From the NCBI GenBank assembly GCA_903880015.1, contig CAIRNS010000028.1:1-64000 (forward strand): a stretch of DNA of 64,000 bases. The letters run 5' to 3'. The notes under the pieces were generated by a model. It was given only the letters and a program-made list of their open reading frames with translations. It was not told the DNA's origin and did not search any database. This DNA is from an uncultured Elusimicrobia bacterium (lineage in GTDB: Bacteria > Elusimicrobiota > Endomicrobiia > Endomicrobiales > CAIRNS01). Below are positions 7,968 through 15,265 of the stretch, one piece after another (within the stretch, counting starts at the first letter, position 1; each line of letters begins with the position of its first letter). A program made the translations under genes and the position numbers.

Positions 7968-8450
7968 ACATGCAAGTGCGGCAATTATGGCCACGCGGAG
8001 AAGAAGTGCCTGTGTAACCCGTTTCAAATAAAAAAGTATCAGGCGAGAATATCCGGGCCTTTGCTGGACCGCATTGATATTCATTTGGAGATTCCGTCCC
8101 TCAAAGTATCTGAATTAATCAATGACTCAGCAGTCCCCGGCGAGTCATCGGCAAATATCAGAGAGCGCGTTATCGAGGCGCGCAAAAAGCAAAAAGATAG
8201 ATTTGCGGGTACAAAAATTCATTGTAACGCCCAGATGAGCTCCCGTCACCTTAAAAAATATTGCTGCCTGAATCCTGAAAATAAGGATCTTATGCGCGCC
8301 GCCATAGGAAAGTTCGGGTTTTCAGGAAGAGCGTATGATAGAATCTTGAAAGTCAGCCGCACCATCGCCGACCTTGAGGGGAGCCCCGAAATAAAAAAAA
8401 CTCATATAGCTGAAGCAATCAATTACCGCCATATGGACAGAGACGGATAA
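7968..8450 (+). pseudogene. comM: comM (yifB) 3' fragment, Mg-chelatase-like AAA+ protein
   Basis: Homology begins at CKCGNYGHAEKKC and runs through SGPLLDRIDIHLEIP, VPGESSANIRERV, FSGRAYDRILKVSRTIADLEG and INYRHMDR, the C-terminal third of ComM/YifB, a hexameric helicase used in natural transformation. Walker A/B and the N-terminal Lon-like domain are absent. Upstream is element DNA with no matching frame, so the gene was cut by the element and the 5' part is elsewhere or lost. It cannot function alone. Confidence 0.85.
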
Positions 8451-8534
8451 ATTTTTGTGCAGGATTAGAGGGATTTTTCCCGTCATTTCCGTCGATCTAC
8501 AACCCCTTTTGTAAACCTCATTTCAAAAAACTAT

Positions 8535-8563
8535 TGACAACTACGCGCTCATGCATTAGAGTA
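8535..8563 (+). promoter_or_regulatory. candidate promoter for a short transcript
   Basis: TTGACA (8535-8540), 17 nt, TAGAGT (8558-8563). A better -10 sequence TATAGT overlaps it but at 22-nt spacing. No coding sequence follows on this strand before a terminator at 8611-8657. Confidence 0.4.
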
Positions 8564-8569
8564 TAGTGC

Positions 8570-8657
8570 AACCAAAAGAAGCAAGCAGGCGTACCTAAAA
8601 TCTAATAGTAGGCTGCCCGGCAAAATAATAAAATAAAAGCCCGGCAGCCACTTTTTT
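8570..8657 (+). ncRNA. candidate small RNA ending in an intrinsic terminator
   Basis: The interval between a TTGACA promoter and a strong terminator is about 88 nt, contains no plausible frame on the plus strand, and ends in a GC-rich hairpin. It matches no RNA family I can recognise. It could instead simply be the 3' tail region of comM. Confidence 0.25.
8611..8657 (+). terminator. Rho-independent terminator downstream of comM remnant
   Basis: GGCTGCCCGGC (8611-8621) pairs with GCCCGGCAGCC (8639-8649) with one mismatch, around an A+T-rich 17-nt loop, followed by six T (8652-8657). It lies 160 nt after the comM stop and faces the end of rsmG. Confidence 0.75.
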
Positions 8658-8711
8658 GTGTAGGGACCAGAGTGCTGTTTTTGGGCAAGGGGTTGTTTCG
8701 GCCGGGTGGTA

Positions 8712-9470
8712 TCAGAGAGGGTTTTTTTCAGGGACGCCAACGCGCCGCGGGTATAGCGGCGGGGTTGGCGTTATTTTTTTGATGATGACGATGCAGTATT
8801 TCTTTATTTGTCCTGCGGCATCCGGCAGGTCGTAGAAAAAGGTGTCTTCATGGCGCCCGCCTAACAAAGACATAGTTTTATATGCTGTTTTGATGTCTTC
8901 GGCGCCCATAATCGATTGTTCTGTTTTGTACAGCAGCACATAGCCCCCCACTGCGGCAAGGGGGAGAGCAAACTCAAGGTTGGGGATAAGCTTCGCCACT
9001 GCCCGCGACAGGACAAAGGCGTACTGTTCGCGATGAGCGCGATCCTGTCCGATAGTTTCCAGGCGGTCGTTGAGTATGGTGAAATCTATATCTGTCTGTG
9101 CGCGTATATGTTCAAGAAATGTGCATTTTTTAGTAATCGATTCTACCAGCGTCAGCGCAATCCCGGGGCAGGCAAGTTTGACGGGGATGCCGGGAAATCC
9201 GGCGCCGGTGCCGATGTCTATGACCGGAGAAGGGATTGCGGCAGTATCGTTTGCGGGGGGGAGTTTTTTTATGACCGATAGGCCGGCGAGTGAGTCGGCG
9301 AAATGGCGCCAGAGCAGTTCTTCATCGCTTTTAAACGAAACAAGATTGAACTTTTCGTTCCATTCCTTGAGCTGTGTCAGCAGCAGTGTGAATTGTTGTT
9401 CCGCTCCGGGGGTAAGGGTGATGGAAAAAGTGTCGCGGAGATAGTCCTTCCACATATTCCACTGGTCCAT
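8712..9470 (-). CDS. rsmG: 16S rRNA (guanine527-N7)-methyltransferase RsmG
   Basis: 252 aa from the ATG at 9470, 2 nt after the stop of the QueG-like gene, with AAGGAAG inside that gene's end. It shows the GidB pattern: ready N-terminal helix, FNLVSFKSDEELLWRHFADSL, SAM-binding IDIGTGAGFPGIPVKL, and the closing YPRRVGVPEKNPL. It uses S-adenosylmethionine to methylate G527 in 16S rRNA. Last gene of the six-gene minus-strand operon. The usual parA/parB partners downstream are absent. Confidence 0.95.
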   Translation of the reverse strand: MDQWNMWKDYLRDTFSITLTPGAEQQFTLLLTQLKEWNEKFNLVSFKSDEELLWRHFADSLAGLSVIKKLPPANDTAAIPSPVIDIGTGAGFPGIPVKLACPGIALTLVESITKKCTFLEHIRAQTDIDFTILNDRLETIGQDRAHREQYAFVLSRAVAKLIPNLEFALPLAAVGGYVLLYKTEQSIMGAEDIKTAYKTMSLLGGRHEDTFFYDLPDAAGQIKKYCIVIIKKITPTPPLYPRRVGVPEKNPL

Positions 9471-9472
9471 CC

Positions 9473-10144
9473 TTAAACTTCCTTTGCGGTGCCGGTGCAG
9501 GCCTTTACGCACACCCCGCAGATCATTTGTCCGATGCGTTGTATTTTAGTAAATTCCTTTAATTGAACATGACAGGCCTCGCGGTCAAACCCCGTATCGG
9601 CTATCGCTGAGGCGGGACAGATCTCAACGCACTGCCGGCAGGTGCCGCAGTTGCCGGGGATTGCGCTATCCGTTGTCAACGGCGCATCGGTAAGAATAGA
9701 AACATAGCGAACATGGCTGCCGTAGCGTGGGCTGACCATCAAATTGTTCCTGCCGTACCAGCCGTGCCCGGCGAGGCGGGCAATCTCGCGGTGGGAAACA
9801 GAGCCGAGCTGTTTCTCCCAGTCCATCACCTGCGATGCGGGGATGGGGAAAGCGTCAAAACCCTGGTTTTGTATCCACGCGGTTATTTTTAAGGCGGTCT
9901 GATCAAGCAGAATATTCGTCCGCTGATAATGAAAATAGTATATCTGATTGGGCATATCGACGACGGTGTCCAGCACAGATCGGGACAATCGGAATCCCAG
10001 GGAAATCCCGAAAGGGAACTTCTTGATAGTGTTTTCCGGTAATAGAAACGAGTCGCGAATCGGCAGTATGTCGGCAACGCCAAACAGCGCCATTCCTTCG
10101 CGGTGCGCTAAATCTTTTAGGGCAGTATAGTTTTTTTGATGCAC
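9473..10144 (-). CDS. QueG-like double 4Fe-4S cluster protein, short form
   Basis: 223 aa against about 300-380 for epoxyqueuosine reductase. It retains HGWYGRNNLMVSPRYGSHVRYVSILTDAPL, the first cluster motif CGTCRQCVEICP, and a second cluster group CGVCVKAC, as in QueG. The HEAT-repeat end is missing and the N-terminal DUF1730-like part is short. QueG makes queuosine from epoxyqueuosine in tRNA using cobalamin and Fe-S clusters; whether this shortened version does so is unclear. Placement beside mnmG and rsmG fits an RNA-modification role. Confidence 0.75.
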   Translation of the reverse strand: MHQKNYTALKDLAHREGMALFGVADILPIRDSFLLPENTIKKFPFGISLGFRLSRSVLDTVVDMPNQIYYFHYQRTNILLDQTALKITAWIQNQGFDAFPIPASQVMDWEKQLGSVSHREIARLAGHGWYGRNNLMVSPRYGSHVRYVSILTDAPLTTDSAIPGNCGTCRQCVEICPASAIADTGFDREACHVQLKEFTKIQRIGQMICGVCVKACTGTAKEV

Positions 10145-10153
10145 GCTACCCTC

Positions 10154-10405
10154 TCATTTCGCATATCGCAGTTTTAGGAAAATAACGAACAGAACGAACC
10201 CAAAAGTAATGACATTGGCAATGATTATCGGCAGTGAACTTGTGAATATGCCGTACATCATCCACAACAGCGATCCCGCTGCCAGTATGCCGTAGGTCTG
10301 CATAGAAACATCATGAGCGGATTTGGAGCGCAGTATTTTCATCGCCTGCGGGACAAACGAAACAGTTGTCAAAAAGCCGGCGCAATAGCCCAATACTTCA
10401 ATCAT
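10154..10405 (-). CDS. SemiSWEET sugar transporter
   Basis: 83 aa with three membrane helices. It shows the PQ-loop/MtN3 pattern: GFLTTVSFVPQAMKI near the N-terminus, MQTYGILAAGSLLWMMYGI in the middle and a hydrophobic third helix. SemiSWEETs dimerise to carry sugars passively across the inner membrane. The ATG overlaps the end of mnmG by 8 nt, so translation is coupled. A sugar transporter inside an RNA-modification operon is unusual. Confidence 0.9.
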   Translation of the reverse strand: MIEVLGYCAGFLTTVSFVPQAMKILRSKSAHDVSMQTYGILAAGSLLWMMYGIFTSSLPIIIANVITFGFVLFVIFLKLRYAK

Positions 10406-12161
10406 GTTTTTTCATCCCTTTCAATTTTGCAAGATACAGCATGACCACAACGATGTCTGCCGGCGAGATACCCGGGATTCGTTGTGCCTGACCAAGCGTT
10501 TCCGGTTTGACGATCTTTAGCTTTTGACGGGCTTCCGTAAGCAAACTGGGAATCGCGTCATAATCAAAATCAGGCGGGATGCGCCGAGATTCCATGGCGC
10601 GCAGTTTCGCCGCCTCCTGTTTTTGCTGCTTAATATATCCCTCATATTTCTGTTCTATGTGAATTTCATCGTCAAGCTGTTCCTGTGTCCAGGGGGACAT
10701 ATCCGCCGGTTCAGGGACATCCTTGCCCGCCAGTTTTTGTGCGAGGGTTTCCCGATAGGAACAGAATTTCGTATACATTGTATCAGAAATAAGTCCGATT
10801 TTATAGCCATGGTCCATCAAGCGCATATCAGCGTTGCCGGAACGCAGCGTCAGGCGGTATTCCGCGCGGGAGGTAAACATCCGGTAGGGTTCATCTACGC
10901 CTTTGGTTACTATGTCATCTATCAACACGCCGATATAGGCCTCGTCTCGTGACAAGATAAGCGGTTGCTCGCCGGTTAGTTTTAGCCCGGCGTTAATGCC
11001 GGCGATAAGTCCCTGCGCCGCCGCTTCTTCGTAGCCGGTAGTGCCGTTGATTTGTCCGGCGAAGTAAAGGTTTTCGATGGTTTTAGTTTCCAGGGACGCT
11101 TTCAGTTGTGTCGGCGGACAAAAATCGTATTCTATGGCGTATCCGTACCGCATGATAACGGCGTTTTCAAGCCCCGCAATGGAGTGGACGATTTGTTCCT
11201 GCACATCCGCCGGCAAACTGGTCGATATGCCGTTGACATACATTTCCGCCGTGTTAAATCCTTCCGGTTCCAAGAAAACCTGGTGGCGCGTACGGTCAGC
11301 AAACCGGACCACTTTGTCTTCTATCGACGGACAGTAACGGGGGCCGACGCCCTTAATTATTCCGGCGTACAGCGGTGAGCGGTCAAGGTTGGCGCGGATA
11401 ATGTCGTGCGTCGCTTCGTTGGTATAGGTAAGCCAGCAGGGAAGCTGGCGGTGTGCTGTCTGCCATGTTTTGCGGTCGGTAAAATGGGAAAAGGGAATCG
11501 GTGGGACATCGCCCGGCTGTTCCTGGGTGCGCGTGTAATCAACGCTGTTGCCGTTGATGCGAGGCGGTGTCCCGGTTTTAAGGCGTTTTATTTCAAACCC
11601 AAGATCAGTGAGTGAATGCGACAAACTGTCGGCGGGGAATTCGCCGAACCTGCCGCCGGGGAACTGGGTCAATCCCACATGGATGACCCCGCGCAAAAAG
11701 GTGCCGGTTGTAATGATAACGGCGTCGGCAAATATGCTGGTGTTGATTTTTAGCTCAACGCCGGTTGCCCGGGTTCCGTCAACAAGAATGCGTATCGCTT
11801 CACCCTGGATGATATCAAGATTTTTTGTTTTTTCAAGCGAAGCTTTCATCAATAGATGATACAGCTTCTTGTCGCATTGCGCGCGCGGGGACCAGACTGC
11901 TGCCCCGCGGGACATATTGAGCATACGGAATTGAAGCCCCGCCGTGTCCGTTGTCCATGCCATCTCGCCGCCCAGCGCATCAATCTCGCGGACAATCTGC
12001 CCTTTGGCTATGCCGCCGATGGCCGGATTGCACGACATTTGAGCGATGGCGTCCAACTGCAGCGTAACGAGTGCCGTTTTAAACCCGCGCCTGCTCGCTG
12101 CCAGCGCTGCCTCGCACCCCGCATGCCCCGCCCCGACGACGATAATATCGTATTTATTCAT
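10398..12161 (-). CDS. mnmG: tRNA uridine-5-carboxymethylaminomethyl modification enzyme MnmG
   Basis: 587 aa from the ATG at 12161 (MNKYDIIVVGAGHAGCEAA), slightly shorter than the usual 620-630. FAD-binding GAGHAG lies at residues 9-14, CNPAIGGIAKG follows, and TSRAEYRLTLR and the C-terminal LTEARQKLKIVKPETLGQAQRIPGI-type region are present. With MnmE it modifies the wobble uridine of several tRNAs. The upstream ATG at 12176 is possible but adds non-conserved residues. It lies 30 nt after the GT2 gene and overlaps the SemiSWEET gene. Confidence 0.96.
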   Translation of the reverse strand: MNKYDIIVVGAGHAGCEAALAASRRGFKTALVTLQLDAIAQMSCNPAIGGIAKGQIVREIDALGGEMAWTTDTAGLQFRMLNMSRGAAVWSPRAQCDKKLYHLLMKASLEKTKNLDIIQGEAIRILVDGTRATGVELKINTSIFADAVIITTGTFLRGVIHVGLTQFPGGRFGEFPADSLSHSLTDLGFEIKRLKTGTPPRINGNSVDYTRTQEQPGDVPPIPFSHFTDRKTWQTAHRQLPCWLTYTNEATHDIIRANLDRSPLYAGIIKGVGPRYCPSIEDKVVRFADRTRHQVFLEPEGFNTAEMYVNGISTSLPADVQEQIVHSIAGLENAVIMRYGYAIEYDFCPPTQLKASLETKTIENLYFAGQINGTTGYEEAAAQGLIAGINAGLKLTGEQPLILSRDEAYIGVLIDDIVTKGVDEPYRMFTSRAEYRLTLRSGNADMRLMDHGYKIGLISDTMYTKFCSYRETLAQKLAGKDVPEPADMSPWTQEQLDDEIHIEQKYEGYIKQQKQEAAKLRAMESRRIPPDFDYDAIPSLLTEARQKLKIVKPETLGQAQRIPGISPADIVVVMLYLAKLKGMKKHD

Positions 12162-12190
12162 AGTATTGATGTGCAACTTGCAGCGGATTG

Positions 12191-12880
12191 TTAATCAAAA
12201 AAACCGTATCGAATGATGCACCGCAGAGTCGATATTCCATCTTTCCAGCCGATCTTTTTGCCTTCTTTGTATGTCCGGCGTGAATATGAGATAGGAACTT
12301 CACATATCCGGCACTTGAGCTTGGCAATTTTTGCCGTGACTTCTGGATCAAAACCGAACCGGTTTTCAACGAGCTGTAAACGATTGATAATCTCATGGCG
12401 AAAAACCTTGTACCCGACTGTGATGTCGGACAGATTGAGTCCCGTTGTCGTGTTGGAACTTACGGTTAGCAAGCGGGTACACAGAAAATGCCAATAATAC
12501 TTATCTCGGCGTACGCCGTTACCAGGAAATCGTGATCCGTAAACAACATCTGCTTTTCCGTCAATAATAGGCATGAGCATGGCGGGGTAATCGGTGGTTG
12601 AATATTCAAGATCGGCGTTCTGAATCAAAAAAATATCGCCGGTTGCCCGGACAAACCCGGCCCGCAGTGCCGCTCCCTTGCCACGGTTGTGCGGTTGAGT
12701 CACAATAATAACAGATGGGTGCGTTACTGACGCCAGGCGGGTTGCCGTGCCGTCAGTTGAGCCGTCGTCGATAACAATAATTTCTTTGTCTGGGGGGAAA
12801 GGTGCCGTTGCCACCCGGTCTATTGTTTCGAGAATTCGCTCCTGTTCGTTATACACAGGGATAATAATCGATATTTTCAT
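12191..12880 (-). CDS. family 2 glycosyltransferase, DPM1-like
   Basis: 229 aa from the ATG at 12880 (MKISIIIPVYNEQE); upstream codons to 12952 are not conserved. GT-A fold: the IIVIDDGSTDGT motif, then LIQNADLEYSTTDYP (variant DxD region) and GSRFPGNGVRRDKYYWHF, typical of polyprenyl-phosphate mannosyl/glucosyltransferases. No membrane helix is obvious, so it probably acts at the cytoplasmic membrane face. It is the second gene of the operon between the YgiQ-like gene and mnmG. Confidence 0.88.
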   Translation of the reverse strand: MKISIIIPVYNEQERILETIDRVATAPFPPDKEIIVIDDGSTDGTATRLASVTHPSVIIVTQPHNRGKGAALRAGFVRATGDIFLIQNADLEYSTTDYPAMLMPIIDGKADVVYGSRFPGNGVRRDKYYWHFLCTRLLTVSSNTTTGLNLSDITVGYKVFRHEIINRLQLVENRFGFDPEVTAKIAKLKCRICEVPISYSRRTYKEGKKIGWKDGISTLRCIIRYGFFD

Positions 12881-12952
12881 GAGCTTCAGTTGCCTTTTCC
12901 GATACGATACTATTGCAGAACAAGATGCTCTATTACGGGATGCATATATCAC

Positions 12953-14683
12953 TCATTTCAGTGCCGTTTTTTGCTGTTCTTTTCTGAAGGGGTTCTTTTC
13001 CACGAACACTGGTTGGCGTGTGAATGGATTAACGCCTGTCCAGTACATTACTGTCGACCAAGTCGACGGCGTAGGGGTAAATATTTGAATCTGTTCCGGC
13101 TGCATTTTCAGTTCGCGCTGTGCGAATTCCTTTAAACGCTGCATGTCGTTCATGGTACAGCCCGGGTGTGCCGCAATAAAATAGTAGGTCATGAATTGAC
13201 GTTTGTTAAAGCGCTCGTTTGCGTTCTTAAAGAGCGCGATAAATTTTTTCAAGGGCACCGTGTTCGGTTTACCCATTGCCTGCAGTACCGGCTCAACAAT
13301 GTGTTCCGGTGCGATCTTCATTTGTCCGGAAACATGATGCTCGACGATTGCATCGACATATTCCTGCCCTGATTTCTCGTCTTCCAACACCATGTCGTAG
13401 CGTATGCCCGAACCGACAAACACTTTCTTGACACCGGGGATTCCGCGCAATTTTTTCAACAGGTTAAGTTGTTTGCGGTGGTCGATCGGCATCATTCTGC
13501 AGGGCGCGGGGAACAGGCACCGTTTATCACCGCAGTCGCCGATGGTAATTTTTTTCTCGCATTCAATGCCGTACATATTTGCCGTCGGCCCGCCTACATC
13601 GGAAATATAGCCCGTAAATCCGGGGAGCTGTGTAATCCCCTGCACTTCCTTGATGATGGATTGTTCACTGCGGGAAGTCACCGTTCTCCCCTGGTGCACG
13701 GCAATCGCGCAAAAATTACATTCGCCGTAACAGCCCCGATGCGTGGTTACCGAGAAATTGATCGTTTCAAGCGCCGTTACTTTCCCGCGATTTTTGTATG
13801 CGGGATGATGGGCTCGCGTATAGGGGAGGTCATATATTTCGTCAAGTTCGGCTGTAGTCAGGTGCGGTTGCGGCGGATTTTGCACCAGATAGCGGTCACC
13901 GTGTTTTTGACATAGGCCGCGCGCGGTTAAAGGGTCGGTATTATGATAGAATGCCCTAAATGATTCTGTAAATTCATTTTTGTCAGTAGATGCTTTTTCA
14001 AATGACGGCAATTCGATATAGTGCGGGGGTATTTCAGCGGCGATGTAGCAGATACCTCTGATAGAAGACAGCAGTGCGCCCAGCGGCGCGTTTGTGCCCG
14101 TTTTTTCCGGTGTGTTGACGGTGTCGCCGGCGGCTTGCAGTTTTGTTGCCAGCTCAAGAGCCGCTTTCTCGCCCATGCCGTATATGATGGCGTCAGCTTT
14201 CGCATCGAACAAAACTGAGCGCCGTATCTTGTCATTCCAAAAATCATAGTGGGCGATTCGGCGCAAGCTTGCCTCTATGCCGCCGAGCACGATGGGTCGG
14301 GTAGTTTTGAAATGTTTACGGATAAGATTGGTATAGGCAATGCTTGCTCGGTCCGGCCGGCGTATGTTTATCCCGCCCGGGGTCAGGTCATCTTGTTTGC
14401 GGTATTTTTTTGTGGGCGTATAATTGGAAACCATGGAGTCGATTGCGCCGGCTGTCACGCCCCAGAACAAAGCGGGCTCGCCCAGCTGCCGGATGTCGGC
14501 AGGCGTGTTGATATCCGGCTGGGAAATAATGCCGACTTTAAACCCGTGGCTGACCAAATAATTGCCGATGACGGCCGTGCCGATAAACGGACTGTCGATA
14601 TAGGCGTCGCCCGTCACAATGATAATATCAAGTGACTGCCAGCCGAGCAGGGAAGCTTCTTCTTTTGTTGTTGGTAGAAACAT
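12953..14683 (-). CDS. YgiQ-family radical SAM protein
   Basis: 576 aa. It has the UPF0313/YgiQ N-terminus (DIIIVTGDAYIDSPFIG), a cobalamin-domain-like GGIEASLRRIAHYDFW segment, and a radical SAM cluster motif at Cys318, Cys322 and Cys325. The C-terminal DUF3362 part includes MTYYFIAAHPGC and QIFTPTPSTWSTVMYWTGVNP. The reaction is unknown. First gene of the minus-strand operon. A 12-bp palindrome ACCGTTAACGGT lies just upstream (14688-14699). Confidence 0.92.
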   Translation of the reverse strand: MFLPTTKEEASLLGWQSLDIIIVTGDAYIDSPFIGTAVIGNYLVSHGFKVGIISQPDINTPADIRQLGEPALFWGVTAGAIDSMVSNYTPTKKYRKQDDLTPGGINIRRPDRASIAYTNLIRKHFKTTRPIVLGGIEASLRRIAHYDFWNDKIRRSVLFDAKADAIIYGMGEKAALELATKLQAAGDTVNTPEKTGTNAPLGALLSSIRGICYIAAEIPPHYIELPSFEKASTDKNEFTESFRAFYHNTDPLTARGLCQKHGDRYLVQNPPQPHLTTAELDEIYDLPYTRAHHPAYKNRGKVTALETINFSVTTHRGCYGECNFCAIAVHQGRTVTSRSEQSIIKEVQGITQLPGFTGYISDVGGPTANMYGIECEKKITIGDCGDKRCLFPAPCRMMPIDHRKQLNLLKKLRGIPGVKKVFVGSGIRYDMVLEDEKSGQEYVDAIVEHHVSGQMKIAPEHIVEPVLQAMGKPNTVPLKKFIALFKNANERFNKRQFMTYYFIAAHPGCTMNDMQRLKEFAQRELKMQPEQIQIFTPTPSTWSTVMYWTGVNPFTRQPVFVEKNPFRKEQQKTALK

Positions 14684-14838
14684 AATTCACCGTTAACGGT
14701 CATTCCCGAATGCCTCTGTCGGGGACATGATTTTTCGATTGTTACTATCAGGGCACATCCGGATGGGAAAAAAGGTAAACGACTTATCAGAAGGTCAGTG
14801 TGCGCCTTTGTCAGGGATCACATACACAAAAACACCGG

Positions 14839-14925
14839 CGGAAGGAGAGGGATTTGAACCCCCGTTAGAGCAAGCCCTAAACTGGTTTTCAAGACCAGCG
14901 CCTTAAACCGCTCGGCCATCCTTCC
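14839..14925 (-). tRNA. tRNA-Ser (anticodon TGA)
   Basis: The acceptor arm GGAAGGA pairs with TCCTTCC. D-arm, an anticodon stem GGTC...GACC-type with loop containing TGA, a long serine-type variable arm, and the T-arm GGGTTCAAATCCC are all present. CCA is not encoded. The 5' part (14886-14925) is the portion duplicated at 34654-34693, so this gene is the target of an island and its present 5' half and upstream DNA come from that island. Confidence 0.95.
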
Positions 14926-14926
14926 A
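14886..14926. repeat. left attachment-site repeat (attL) in tRNA-Ser
   Basis: 41 nt identical to 34654-34694, in direct orientation. It runs from the anticodon loop to 1 nt beyond the tRNA 5' end, and with one mismatch it extends 4 nt further to 14882. Tyrosine recombinases commonly use the anticodon arm of tRNA genes as crossover site. Confidence 0.88.
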
Positions 14927-15265
14927 AATTGCAAATTATCAACAATTATCAATATTTTTATGTATGACAACAAATGACACGGAATGACAAGAAAAGACAT
15001 TAAATGAACATTGAAATGGCACAAATTTGGCACAAGTACTGTTCCTCTTGGCAAATCTGCATGCCACTCTCTCCTGTGTAATATATTTTACCTTTTCTTG
15101 CCACGTAATACAAATTGCTTTTGCTAAGATCAACTTAAAAAAGTAGCGCATGATTTGCCCCCTTTCATTTTACACATTAAATTTGAAAATCCCGGGAAAA
15201 ATCTCTTAACCATAAATTCATGGATTCTTTATTCTATATTCAGTATGGAATAGTATACTTACCCC
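14927..15265. other. non-coding left end of the island
   Basis: These 340 nt hold no supportable gene. They contain one copy of the 21-bp inner-end repeat (15016-15036, TGGCACAAATTTGGCACA core), several A+T-rich stretches, and the -10 region of the giant gene. The small frames here cross the tRNA or show no coding character. Confidence 0.6.
15254..15259 (+). promoter_or_regulatory. -10 box of a leaderless giant-gene mRNA
   Basis: TATACT ends 6 nt before the ATG at 15266, which begins the signal peptide. No ribosome binding site fits between them, so transcription probably starts at or next to the ATG. The -35 region is poor. Confidence 0.5.

Noticed and set aside
8535-8568. TTGACA with TATAGT as a promoter
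   Set aside because: The 22-nt spacing is outside the workable range; the overlapping TAGAGT at 17 nt was used instead.
8549-8740. Minus-strand 63-codon frame
   Set aside because: It crosses the terminator hairpin and the end of rsmG and has no coding features.
14688-14699. 12-bp palindrome ACCGTTAACGGT upstream of the YgiQ-like gene
   Set aside because: A single 12-bp palindrome without repeats or a nearby regulator is weak evidence for an operator; it is mentioned only with the gene.
14818-15054. Minus-strand 78-codon frame
   Set aside because: It runs through the whole tRNA-Ser gene, so it is not a protein gene.
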